Assembly (NCBI RefSeq): GCF_000725485.1
Contig: NZ_JOAG01000080.1
Location: 1-23,250 of the forward strand
DNA: 23,250 nucleotides
From: Nonomuraea candida
GTDB taxonomy: Bacteria; Actinomycetota; Actinomycetes; Streptosporangiales; Streptosporangiaceae
Direction of reading: 5' to 3'
A program made the position numbers and the translations under genes. A model generated the notes under the pieces. It was not told the DNA's origin, did not search any database, and saw only the letters and a program-made list of their open reading frames with translations. The number at the start of each line of letters is the position of its first letter. Positions within the stretch are counted from its first letter, which is position 1. Below, piece after piece: positions 1 through 7,656 of the stretch.

Positions 1-242
1 ACGATCACCGGCAGATCGCCGCTGCCGCCGGCCGGGCGGACGACACGCGCCCTGACCTGACCGGTCGGACCACCCGGCACAGTGATCCACTCCTCGTCCA
101 CGGCCGGCTTGCCGACCGGGCCGGACTGCACCTCATCCACCGCCTTGCGACCCTCCTCCGGCGCAAGCTGGAACAGGAAGGGCGGCTGCGCGGTGGCCTC
201 CACGAAGGCCTGCGCGGCGGGGGGGGTAACGGGATGGCTCAT
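1..242 (-). CDS. alpha/beta hydrolase (HSL/acetyl esterase-like), N-terminal part
   Basis: The frame starts at ATG 242-240 and runs off the left edge, giving about 80 residues. An AGG lies 7 nt upstream of the start. The peptide begins MSHPVTPPAAQAF, continues with FLFQLAPEEGRK, VDEVQSGPVGKP and WITVPGGPTGQV, and ends in a hydrophobic strand LPVIV at the edge. This is the usual lead-in to the HGGG oxyanion-hole strand of hormone-sensitive-lipase-type esterases. The oxyanion and catalytic motifs lie outside the window, so the family call rests on the N-terminal pattern. The gene is downstream of, and co-directional with, the AraC gene, separated by 239 nt that hold a candidate operator. The C-terminus of an apparently similar hydrolase lies at the other window edge. 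Confidence 0.75.
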   Translation of the reverse strand, partial: MSHPVTPPAAQAFVEATAQPPFLFQLAPEEGRKAVDEVQSGPVGKPAVDEEWITVPGGPTGQVRARVVRPAGGSGDLPVI

Positions 243-340
243 GATCACACCTGTTCGTCGTGAGTGATGGAGGTCAGCAGCCCACCGGGTGGGCGCAGAA
301 GGGACGCTACGGCGAGGACGACCCGCCGATCCGGCGTCGT

Positions 341-370
341 GTGCACAGACGCTTGACCGCGCGTGCACAG
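341..370. promoter_or_regulatory. candidate AraC-type operator: two GTGCACAG direct repeats
   Basis: GTGCACAG occurs at 341-348 and exactly again at 363-370, a 22-bp step (about two helical turns). AraC-family activators commonly bind direct repeats about 21-22 bp apart. The pair sits in the 243-481 gap, about 100-130 bp upstream of the hydrolase start at 242 and just past the end of the AraC gene. The rest of this gap shows no gene. Regulation of the hydrolase by the adjacent AraC protein is inferred. Confidence 0.5.
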
Positions 371-481
371 CGCCCGGATCGTCACCCCCCTCATCGCGGC
401 AGGCGGGCGACGCGGCCCCGCGCAGGGCCGCGTGGACTGCGGGTGGGGGCGCCGAGCTTCCCGGTACGCCGCGGGCCCGCC

Positions 482-1498
482 TTACGGGGCGGACAGCACG
501 CGGCCGGAGCCCGCAGGGGCGGCCTGCTGCTTCTCGCCGTCGCCTTCGGCGGTCCGCAGGGTGCGCCACTGTTGCGGCGAAAGGCCGTAGACGGCGCGAA
601 AGGCGCGGCTGAAGTGAGCCGGGCTGACGAACCCCCAGCGCAGAGCCACCGCGGACACGGTCGGGGCCCTCCTGCCGCGCCGGGCCAGCTCGCGCACGCA
701 CTCGTCGAGGCGTCGCTGCTGGATGAGCCGGCCGACGGTGATCCCCTCGCCCTCGAACAGCCGGTGCAGGTAGCGGACGGAGATCCGGTGCGCCTGCGCG
801 ATCGTCTCGGGCGAAAGGGCGGGGTCGCCCAGGTTCTGGTTGATGTACTCGCGCACGCGCCGTACGAACAGCTCCCGGGCGCCGTCCGCGTCCCGGGGAA
901 TCTGGCGGGTGCGCTCGGCCACCAGGGTGGCGACGAGGTCGGTGACGTTGCCGGCCAGCCGGTCCGCCACGGTGGGCGCGAAGGTGCCCGCCGAGGCGGC
1001 CAGCGTGGTCAGGAAGGGCAGCAGGGCCGCGCCGACCCCGTCCCCGGTGCCGATGGCGGTGCCGGTGACCTGCTTGAGGTCGTCGTCGGCCAGGCCCAGC
1101 ACCCGGCGGGGCAGCTGGAAGACGTACGCGCGGAACGGCTGCGGGAAGTCGAAGGAGTAGGGCCGCGTCGTGTCGTAGACCACCAGGTCCCCTTCTGCCA
1201 GCCGCGCCCGCCGCCCGTCCTGGACGACGGTCGCCGTCCCTGCCGCCTGGACGCCGACCGCCACGAACGCCTCCGGCGCGTGCGCGATCAGCGCCGGCGT
1301 GCGGTCGATGCGGGCGGCGTCCGCCTCGATCGAGCGGACCCGCAGGTATCCGAGGGTGTCGGCGACGATCCGGCCGTTGAACGGCGCGTCGCCGCGCGGG
1401 GTGACGGCCACCGGCACCAGCGTCCTGCTGACCGCGTCGCGCCAGAAGGCGAGCTTGTCGCGATCGGGGACCGCGGCGGTCGCCAGCACCACCCTCAT
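482..1498 (-). CDS. AraC-family transcriptional regulator (AraC_binding_2 type)
   Basis: A 338-aa protein. The ATG at 1498-1496 is preferred over upstream starts because a G-rich ribosome binding site (GGGGGGAG) lies just upstream and the protein then begins MRVVLATAAVPDRDKLAFWR, as full-length family members do. The N-terminal ~200 residues match the AraC-binding-like domain: VVYDTTRPYSFDF and AYVFQLPRRVLGL are typical of this regulator class. The C-terminal ~105 residues are the double HTH, with VREYINQNLGDPALS, ISVRYLHRLFEGEG, ALRWGFVSPAHFSRAFRAVYG and a final LSPQQWR. The ligand is unknown. The hydrolase gene follows on the same strand, which makes it the likely target. Confidence 0.9.
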   Translation of the reverse strand: MRVVLATAAVPDRDKLAFWRDAVSRTLVPVAVTPRGDAPFNGRIVADTLGYLRVRSIEADAARIDRTPALIAHAPEAFVAVGVQAAGTATVVQDGRRARLAEGDLVVYDTTRPYSFDFPQPFRAYVFQLPRRVLGLADDDLKQVTGTAIGTGDGVGAALLPFLTTLAASAGTFAPTVADRLAGNVTDLVATLVAERTRQIPRDADGARELFVRRVREYINQNLGDPALSPETIAQAHRISVRYLHRLFEGEGITVGRLIQQRRLDECVRELARRGRRAPTVSAVALRWGFVSPAHFSRAFRAVYGLSPQQWRTLRTAEGDGEKQQAAPAGSGRVLSAP

Positions 1499-1610
1499 CG
1501 TGCTCCCCCCTCGACGCGGCTGAACCGGGGCTCTCGCCGCCGGCCCCGACGTGATCAGCCAAGCAGGAGGCCGTGCGGCTCTCCAGGCACATCGGAGGCA
1601 GAAAACTCGG

Positions 1611-1658
1611 GGCCGGCCGCGCCTGACCACTCCGGGCCGGCCGCGCCCGACCACGACG
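1611..1658. repeat. 24-bp imperfect tandem duplication
   Basis: The 20-mer beginning GGCCGGCCGCGCC and ending GACCAC occurs at 1611-1630 and again at 1635-1654 with one T/C difference, a period of 24 bp. It lies in the 1499-1725 gap between the AraC gene and the STAND gene. I see no coding function in that gap. Confidence 0.7.
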
Positions 1659-1660
1659 CG

Positions 1661-1681
1661 GCCCGCCCGCAGGCGGCGGGC
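1661..1681 (-). terminator. candidate hairpin terminator of the STAND gene
   Basis: GCCCGCC at 1661-1667 pairs perfectly with GGCGGGC at 1675-1681 across a 7-nt loop. It starts 45 nt past the stop of the minus-strand XRE/NB-ARC gene. There is no U-tract, which is common in actinomycete terminators. Confidence 0.4.
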
Positions 1682-1725
1682 GGCCCCGGAACCCGGGCGG
1701 CGCCGTCGTCAGGCCGGGCGGCGGA

Positions 1726-3981
1726 TCAGTCGATCACCGCGGTGGCGGAGAGCTTGGCGCGCAGGCGCTCGGCGCCGGAGTGGTCGAGCGGGATGAGCAG
1801 GTCGAGAGCCCGCTGCCAGGAGCTCTCCGCGCGGGCCGCCTCGCCCAGGGCGTGGTGGGCGTCCCCGAGGTGCTCCAGGACCTCGGCTTCGTGGGCGGGG
1901 CGACCGGTGTGCCGGTAGAGGTCGAGGGAACGCCGGTAGCAGGTGATCGCCCGGCCGTGGTCGCCGAGATGGTGGTGGACGTACCCCAAGGTGTCCCATG
2001 CCGAGGCTTCGGTGGCCATCATGTTCTGCTCGGCCAGGCGCGCGATGGCCTGCTCGCAGGAGACGAGGGCGTCGTCGTAGCGGCCGAGCTGCGCCTGGTA
2101 CCAGGCGACCGAGGCGAGCTCCCTGGCGTGGCCGGGCTCGTTGCCGACGTCGCGGTAGTGACCGAGCGCGGCCAGGGAGTGCCGCAGGGCGTCGTCGTAC
2201 TCGCCCAGCTCGCCGTGGAGCCAGCCCAGGTCGTGGTGGACGCGGGCCCGGTCCAGCGGCGGGACGGGCGGCCGCAGGAGCGCCAGCAGGCGGGCCTTGG
2301 CCTCCTCCGGCCGGCCGATCTGGCGTTCCTGCATGGCCACCCAGCCCACGACGGCGGTGACGTACGGCGCTCCCCCGGGGTCGCGCTTCACGGCCTCGGC
2401 CGCGCGGGTGAGGAAGGCGAGCGACTCCCGGCCGAGGGACCAGACGTGGCCCGAGAACGCGTCCACGGTGGTCCAGGCGAGCTGCCACAGGTGGCTGTCG
2501 AACCCGCCCAGCGCCTCCGCCTGCTGCTGGGCCGCCCAGATCACCTGCAGCTCGCGGGCCGCCCAGGCGGCCGCCCGCTCGCGGTCGGGAAAGACGTCGA
2601 CGACCACGCCCGGCCGCGCGGGCGCCGGCTCGATCGGCGTGGAGACGACGGGATTGATGACCTGATCGGCGGCGTGCGCGCTGTGCAGCAGATGGTCAAG
2701 CAGGCGGTGGAAGGCGCGCCGGCGCTCGGCGGGCCCGTCGTACTCCTCGGCGGTCTCGGCGGCGTAGGCGCGCAGCAGGTCGTGCAGGCGCCAGCGGCCC
2801 GGCGCGTGCTCGGTGACCAGGTGGGCGGCGCCGCACTCGGCCAGCAGGACGCGGGCCCGGCGCGGGGGCAGGGCGGCGAGGGAGGCGGCGGCCGGCAGCG
2901 TGATGTCGGGGCCCGGATGCAGGCCCAGGAGCCGGAACAGCCGGGCGGCGTCCGGGCTGAGCGCCTGGTAGGACCAGGAGAACACGGCACGCGGGTCGGC
3001 CCCGTCAGGGGCGTGGAAGGCGTCGAGGGTGCCGTGCGCCTCGCTCAGCTCGGCGGCGATGTCGGCGAGGGCGAAGGAGGGCCGGGCGGCGGCGCGGGCG
3101 GCCACGACCGCCACCGCCAGCGGCAGATGCCCGCACAGCTCCAGGAGCTGGGTCACCGCCTCCGGCTCGGCCGCCACCCGGTCCGCGCCGAGCCTGCGGG
3201 CCAGGGCTTCCCGCGCCTCCTCCGGGGTCCAGACGTCCAGGGTGAGCATCCGGGCGCCGTGCGTGGCGGCCAGGCCGGTGAGCTGGTTGCGGCTGGTCAC
3301 GATCGCCAGGCAGCCGGTCGTGGCGGGCAGCAGCGGGCGTACCTGCTCGCTGTCGCGGGCGTTGTCCAGGACGATCAGCACCCGGCGGCCGGCCAGCTTG
3401 CTGCGGAACAGCGCGGCCCGGTCGTCGGTGCCGACCGGGATGCGGCTGTCGGCGACGCCCAGCGCGCGCAGGAACCCGCCCAGCGCCTGTCCCGCGTCCA
3501 GCACCTGCCCGCTCTGGTCGAAACCCCGCAGATCCACCCAGAGTTGTCCGTCCGGGTAGGACTCCGCGATCCGGTGCGCCCAGTGCAGGGCCAGCGCCGT
3601 CTTGCCCACTCCGGCCATCCCGCCGATCGCGCCGATCACCACGGCCGGCGCCTCCTGGTTCCGGTCCAGGAGCGCGAGAGCCTGCCGGAGCTCGGCGCGG
3701 CGGCCGGTGAACACCGGCAGGTCGGCCGGGAGCTGGGCCAGCGCTCCCGCCCGCGGGCGGGTCTTCAGCGTGGCCAGGAGCCTCGTGTGATCCGGGGCGG
3801 CCAGTTTCAGGCCGTCCGCCAGCGCCTCGGCCGTGCGGCGCTGCGGCGAGCTGACCTTGCCGCGTTCCATGTCGCCGATCGCCCGGACGCTCACTCCGGA
3901 GGCCTCCGACAGCTCCTCGATCGTCATCCGCGCATCCGTGCGCAGCTCCCGCAGCAGGGAGCCGAACTCCCGCTCAGCCAC
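1726..3981 (-). CDS. XRE-NB-ARC-TPR STAND-type regulator (751 aa)
   Basis: Starts at GTG 3981 with GGAGG 7 nt upstream. Residues ~1-60 are an XRE/Cro HTH (MTIEELSEASGVSVRAIGDM). Residues ~90-330 are an NB-ARC/STAND NTPase: Walker A GMAGVGKT at ~121-128, Walker B VLIVLDN at ~201-207, an IVTSRN sensor-like motif at ~228, and the CGHLPLAV (GxP) motif at ~283. A winged-helix-like segment (LFRLLGLHPG, LHDLLRAYA) follows, then ~300 residues of TPR-like helices (LGWLHGELGEYDDALRHS, LGYVHHHLGDHGRAITCY). Such proteins act as NTP-dependent switches, controlling transcription in antibiotic clusters; related STAND proteins serve in defence. The ligand is unknown. A second protein of this architecture and the same 751-aa length lies at 20829-23084. 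Next on the left is a candidate terminator. Confidence 0.9.
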   Translation of the reverse strand: MAEREFGSLLRELRTDARMTIEELSEASGVSVRAIGDMERGKVSSPQRRTAEALADGLKLAAPDHTRLLATLKTRPRAGALAQLPADLPVFTGRRAELRQALALLDRNQEAPAVVIGAIGGMAGVGKTALALHWAHRIAESYPDGQLWVDLRGFDQSGQVLDAGQALGGFLRALGVADSRIPVGTDDRAALFRSKLAGRRVLIVLDNARDSEQVRPLLPATTGCLAIVTSRNQLTGLAATHGARMLTLDVWTPEEAREALARRLGADRVAAEPEAVTQLLELCGHLPLAVAVVAARAAARPSFALADIAAELSEAHGTLDAFHAPDGADPRAVFSWSYQALSPDAARLFRLLGLHPGPDITLPAAASLAALPPRRARVLLAECGAAHLVTEHAPGRWRLHDLLRAYAAETAEEYDGPAERRRAFHRLLDHLLHSAHAADQVINPVVSTPIEPAPARPGVVVDVFPDRERAAAWAARELQVIWAAQQQAEALGGFDSHLWQLAWTTVDAFSGHVWSLGRESLAFLTRAAEAVKRDPGGAPYVTAVVGWVAMQERQIGRPEEAKARLLALLRPPVPPLDRARVHHDLGWLHGELGEYDDALRHSLAALGHYRDVGNEPGHARELASVAWYQAQLGRYDDALVSCEQAIARLAEQNMMATEASAWDTLGYVHHHLGDHGRAITCYRRSLDLYRHTGRPAHEAEVLEHLGDAHHALGEAARAESSWQRALDLLIPLDHSGAERLRAKLSATAVID

Positions 3982-4099
3982 TCGCCCGCCTCCGCGACGC
4001 CGATCCGCCGGGACCCTGGCCCGGGCCGGGTCTGTTCATGCTCGTGCTCCGTTGTGGTGAAGGTCTCCGCGATCAGCGTTCCTTCCGGGTACGGCCGGC

Positions 4100-4117
4100 G
4101 GCATCCGTCACATGACG
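4100..4117. promoter_or_regulatory. dyad operator candidate, copy 1
   Basis: GGCATCCGTCACATGACG occurs here and, identically, at 4357-4374. It contains the inverted repeat CGTCA-CA-TGACG. This copy is about 120 bp upstream of the GTG of the minus-strand STAND gene, in the divergent region shared with the LuxR gene. Confidence 0.5.
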
Positions 4118-4167
4118 GTGATTTCCCGGCTTCGCCGGCTCGCCCGCGTCGCCACTCGGATCGGCCG

Positions 4168-4263
4168 CTTGCCGAAGACCGGCGCTGCCGCAAGCCCAAA
4201 GGGGGCGAACTCGTAGAATTCGACCACGCTGCCGATGACAGCGGCCTTGGCCAAGGCGCGAGC
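4168..4263 (-). pseudogene. relic of an MHS-family MFS transporter, N-terminal scrap
   Basis: The minus strand encodes ARALAKAAVIGSVVEFYEF followed by APFGLAAAPVFGK. This is the first transmembrane helix of metabolite:H+ symporter (MHS) family transporters, whose usual pattern is a basic-Ala start, an IGxxxEWYDF-like motif, a FGxAAAxVF stretch and then a FGKLFFP-like segment. Homology stops abruptly at FGK, and the following residues (RPIRVATRASRR) are unrelated. No start with a ribosome binding site and no further transporter sequence is present. Only about 32 of some 430 residues remain, so this is debris left by a rearrangement in the divergent intergenic region. Confidence 0.6.
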
Positions 4264-4270
4264 CGTGCAC

Positions 4271-4312
4271 GCGACTGCTGATCTGCGACTGCTGATCTGC
4301 GACTGCTGATCT
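4271..4312. repeat. three perfect tandem copies of a 14-bp unit
   Basis: GCGACTGCTGATCT is repeated head to tail at 4271-4284, 4285-4298 and 4299-4312 with no mismatch. It lies about 80-120 bp upstream of the LuxR regulator start, where promoter elements would be expected. A second 14-bp minisatellite with a different sequence occurs at 14792-14889. Confidence 0.85.
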
Positions 4313-4356
4313 GCGCAGTGACGGGCACTCGACGGTACCGGCCGTGACGTCGGCTC

Positions 4357-4374
4357 GGCATCCGTCACATGACG
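4357..4374. promoter_or_regulatory. dyad operator candidate, copy 2
   Basis: Second exact copy of the 18-bp repeat at 4100-4117, here extended into TGACGTCA at 4370-4377. It ends 18 nt before the preferred GTG start of the LuxR regulator (4393) and overlaps the alternative ATG at 4369. It would sit close to, or downstream of, that gene's transcription start. Confidence 0.5.
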
Positions 4375-4392
4375 TCATCGGCAGGGGGCACC

Positions 4393-7083
4393 GTGGTCAG
4401 CTTGGTCGGCCGGGAGCGCGAGGTGGCCGCGATCGACGCGGTGCTGGCGCGCTCGCCGGAGCAGGGTGACGCGCTGATCGTGCGCGGCCCGGCCGGCATC
4501 GGCAAGACCGCGCTGCTGGAAGCCGCCATGGCCGGCGCTCGCGGCCGGGGAATGACGGTCATGAGCACGGCGGGGGTGGAGGGCGAGGCCCACCTGCCCT
4601 TCGCCGGCCTGCATCTGCTCCTGCTGCCCCTGCTGGACGCGGTGGCCAAGCTGCCCCCACGGCAGCGCGAGGCGCTCGACAGCGCCTTCGGGCGCGGCCA
4701 GGCGCGCGTGGAGCCGTTCCTGATCGCCATGGCCGTGCTCACCCTGCTCGGCGAGGCCGCCGCGTCCCGGCCGCTGCTGGTCGTCGTCGACGACGTGCAC
4801 TGGCTCGACGCGCCCACCGTCGAGGCGCTCGCCTTCGTGGCCCGGCGCATCCGCGCCGACCCCATCGCCGTCCTCTTCGCCGTCCGGGACGACCATCGCA
4901 CCCACCTCGACGACTGCGGCCTGTCGGAGCTGACACTCGGCGGCCTCGGCCACCGCGACGCCGAGACGCTCCTGGACCGGCGCGCGCCCCGGCTGGGCGC
5001 CGGGGCGCGCCGGCGCGTGCTGGCCGAGGCGGACGGCAACCCCCTCGCTCTGGTGGAGCTGCCACGGGTGGTGGACGGCGAGCCGGAGCCGGGGCCCGCC
5101 GCCCTGCTGCCGCTGACCGCGCGCCTGGAACGCGCCTTCGCCGTACGGCTGGCCGACCTGCCGCCGCCCACCCGCGCCCTGCTGCTGGCGGCGGCGGCCG
5201 ACGACGGCAGGCACTTGGCCACCGCCCTGGCCGCGGGAAGCCTCGTGGCCGGGGAGCGGCTCACCGTCGCGGCGCTCACGCCGGCCACCGAGGGGCGCCT
5301 GATCGACCTCGCCGCGGGGGAGTTCCGCTTCCGCCACCCGCTGGTCCGCTCGGCCATCTACCACCGCGCCACGCCCGGCGAGCGCCTCGCCGTGCACCAG
5401 GCGCTCGCCGAGGTGCACGCCGCCGACCCCGACCGGCAGGCCTGGCACCGGGCGGCGGCCCTGAGCCACCCGGACGCCGCGGTCGCCACCGAGCTGGTCA
5501 ACGTCGCCCGCCGCGCGCACCGGCGCGGCGCCGTCGCCGTCGCCGTCGCCGCGCTGCGGCGCTCCGCCCAGCTGACCGAGGGGCCGACCCTGCGCGCCAA
5601 CCGGCTGCTGCAGGCCGCCGAACTCGCCTTCGAGCTGGGCGACCGCGCCCTCCTGGCCGACCTTCTCGCCCAGGTGGACCCCGGCGTCCTGACCGCGCTC
5701 GGCCAGGCGAGGCTGGCGTGGCTGCGGGAGGTGCTCGAAGAGGGACGCACCCCCGTCAGCCGGCTCATCGACACCATCGAGTCGGTCTCGACGCTCGGCG
5801 ACACCGCCCTGGCGATGAACGTCGTCCGGGCCGCCGCGACCCGCTGCTGGTGGACCGAGCCCGGCCCGGACGTGCGGCGACGGGTGGCCGAGCTGGCCGA
5901 GCGCCTGGCCCCGTCCCCGGACGACCCGGAGCTGCTGGCGTGCCTGAGCCTGGCCGGCGGGCTGGAGCGCGGCGCCGAAGTGATCGAACGCCTGCGCCGG
6001 CTGCGCGGCGCCCGCCTCGACGGGGTGCAGAACCGCCTGCTGGGGGTGGCGGCGACCTGCGTCGGCGCGTTCGACCTGGCCGGCGGCTTCCTGGAGGCGG
6101 CGGTCGCCGAGCTGCGGGCCCAGGGCCGGCTCGGCGCCCTCACCCAGGCGCTGTCCTCGCTGATCTGGGAGCAGGTCTTCTGCGGCGACTGGGCCGGCGC
6201 CAACCTCGTCGCCGACGAGTGCGAGCGGCTGGCCCGCGAGATCGGCCAGCCGCGCTGGGTGGCCGCGGCGCTGGCCGCCCGCGCCCTGCTGGCGGGCCAG
6301 CGCGGGCAGGCCGGGCTCGGCCGGGCCCTGGCCGCCGAGGCCGAGCGGGAGCTCGGCCCCAACGGCGCCGCCTCCGTGCTGGCCCTGGTCCTGTACGCCC
6401 GGGGCGTGACGGCGCTGTGTGCCGGGCAGCACGCCGAGGCGTTCGGCTACCTGCGGCGGATCGCCGATGCCCAGGACGTCGCCTACCATCCGCTCTGGCG
6501 GCTCTTCTCGGTCAGCGAGATGGCCGAGGCCGCCGTGGGCAGCGGCCAGGAGGAGGCTTTCCGCGCGATCCTGGCCGAGCTGGAGGAGGCCGCCGCCGGC
6601 GCCCCCGCCCCGCTGGCGCACGTGGGGCTGCGGCACGCCCGCGCGCTGCTCGCCGACGCCGAGCCCCTTTATGAGGCCGCCCTGGCGGCCGACCTGACCC
6701 GCTGGCCGACGGCGCGCGCCCGGATCTGGCTGGCCCACGGTTCCTGGCTGCGCAGGCACAAGCGGGTCAAGGAGGCGCGCGAGTCCCTGCGCACGGCCCG
6801 TGACACCTGCGACGCGCTGGGGCTGGCCGCCTGGGGCGAGCGGGCCCGCCAGGAGCTGCGGGCCGCCGGCGAGACCGCCGCCGGGCGGGTGCCCGCCGGC
6901 AGCGACAACCTGTCGGCACAGGAGCTGCAGATCGCCCGCTTGGCGGCGGCGGGCCTGTCCAACCGGGAGATCGGGCAGCAGCTCTACCTGTCCCATCGGA
7001 CCGTCAGCACGCACCTGTACCGGGTCTTCCCCAAGCTCGGGATCTCGTCACGCGCCCAGCTACGCGACGCCCTCGGACTCTGA
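4393..7083 (+). CDS. LuxR-family (LAL-type) ATPase transcriptional regulator
   Basis: About 896 aa. GTG 4393 is preferred because GGGGG lies 5 nt upstream and the protein then begins MVSLVGREREVAAID, the canonical start of the AAA_16 domain; an in-frame ATG at 4369 lacks a good ribosome binding site. Walker A is GPAGIGKT at ~32-39 and Walker B is LLVVVDDVHWLD at ~128-138. A long helical TPR-like middle follows, rich in Ala/Leu/Arg. The C-terminal ~57 residues are a LuxR HTH: LSAQELQIARLAAAGLSNRE, IGQQLYLSHRTVSTHLYRVF, KLGISSRAQL. LAL regulators are ATP-binding activators, often of secondary-metabolite or catabolic genes. No biosynthetic cluster is visible beside it, so the target is unknown. 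It is divergent from the STAND gene, and the shared region holds duplicated dyads. Confidence 0.93.
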   Translation: MVSLVGREREVAAIDAVLARSPEQGDALIVRGPAGIGKTALLEAAMAGARGRGMTVMSTAGVEGEAHLPFAGLHLLLLPLLDAVAKLPPRQREALDSAFGRGQARVEPFLIAMAVLTLLGEAAASRPLLVVVDDVHWLDAPTVEALAFVARRIRADPIAVLFAVRDDHRTHLDDCGLSELTLGGLGHRDAETLLDRRAPRLGAGARRRVLAEADGNPLALVELPRVVDGEPEPGPAALLPLTARLERAFAVRLADLPPPTRALLLAAAADDGRHLATALAAGSLVAGERLTVAALTPATEGRLIDLAAGEFRFRHPLVRSAIYHRATPGERLAVHQALAEVHAADPDRQAWHRAAALSHPDAAVATELVNVARRAHRRGAVAVAVAALRRSAQLTEGPTLRANRLLQAAELAFELGDRALLADLLAQVDPGVLTALGQARLAWLREVLEEGRTPVSRLIDTIESVSTLGDTALAMNVVRAAATRCWWTEPGPDVRRRVAELAERLAPSPDDPELLACLSLAGGLERGAEVIERLRRLRGARLDGVQNRLLGVAATCVGAFDLAGGFLEAAVAELRAQGRLGALTQALSSLIWEQVFCGDWAGANLVADECERLAREIGQPRWVAAALAARALLAGQRGQAGLGRALAAEAERELGPNGAASVLALVLYARGVTALCAGQHAEAFGYLRRIADAQDVAYHPLWRLFSVSEMAEAAVGSGQEEAFRAILAELEEAAAGAPAPLAHVGLRHARALLADAEPLYEAALAADLTRWPTARARIWLAHGSWLRRHKRVKEARESLRTARDTCDALGLAAWGERARQELRAAGETAAGRVPAGSDNLSAQELQIARLAAAGLSNREIGQQLYLSHRTVSTHLYRVFPKLGISSRAQLRDALGL

Positions 7084-7169
7084 GAACGTCATCACGCGAA
7101 CCCCGTACACGACCTGCCTTCGCGACCGGAAACGCCCGCCCAGTCGCCTGCTCCTCCCGCTCGGTCACC

Positions 7170-7656
7170 GTGCCATCCTCGTCTTCCACCAGTGCGCAGC
7201 GCGCCCGGCAGGCGCTCGCCGACCAGCTCAAGCAGATATATGATGTGGCGGCGGCCGTAGCCGAGCGGATGAGCCGGCAGCGGGTCCTGCGTCGGGCTCG
7301 GCGCCAGTTCGTCTTCTTGATCGAGGAAGCCGCCCCGCACTATCGCCTGTATGAGACCCATGTTCTCGTGGAACAGCTCGCACGCCTTGAGGATGTGACG
7401 CGGCTTCCCACCATCTCTCGGAATCATCCCGCTCACCGCGTCTCCTACTTCGGCACACGCGGTGCCGGTGGAGGGCTTCAACATTTTCGACGGCAAGCAG
7501 GTCCAGGTCGAGCTGGTTTCTGGTGAACTGAACATCACCCAGGGGTGGGAGGTCTCCCTGTACCTAGAGCGTTTCCATGCGCTGGGGGACATCGCGGACT
7601 TCGGTGGGGAGGCACGACGCAGGATCGCCGCAGCCCGAGCGGCCCTCGGCGAATAG
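7170..7656 (+). pseudogene. decayed XRE-DUF5753 regulator (internal deletion plus frameshift)
   Basis: From GTG 7170 the frame gives MPSSSSTSAQRARQALADQL and KQIYD, the N-terminal start of XRE-DUF5753 (Scr1-type) regulators. It then jumps directly to AERMSRQRVLRRARRQFVFL and IEEAAPHYRL, which belong to the middle of DUF5753. Most of the HTH and the first part of DUF5753 (an estimated 150-200 residues) are missing at about 7240-7246. After TRLPTIS the frame is lost. The +1-shifted frame continues correctly as LGIIPLTASPTSAHAV, VPVEGFNIFDGKQVQVELVS and GELNITQGWEVSLYLERF to TAG 7656. Restoring one TC in the TCTC run near 7414 repairs the frame, so a 2-bp slippage deletion is likely. GC content is lower than in the neighbours, which suggests acquired DNA. 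Confidence 0.75.

Noticed and set aside
1780..4281. Very long plus-strand open frame opposite the STAND gene
   Set aside because: Gly/Gln/Val-rich composition with no domain; it is the antisense shadow of a clear XRE-NB-ARC-TPR gene in GC-rich DNA.
4375..7014. Minus-strand 879-aa open frame
   Set aside because: Antisense shadow of the LuxR/LAL regulator; no domains, Gln/Gly/Ala-rich.
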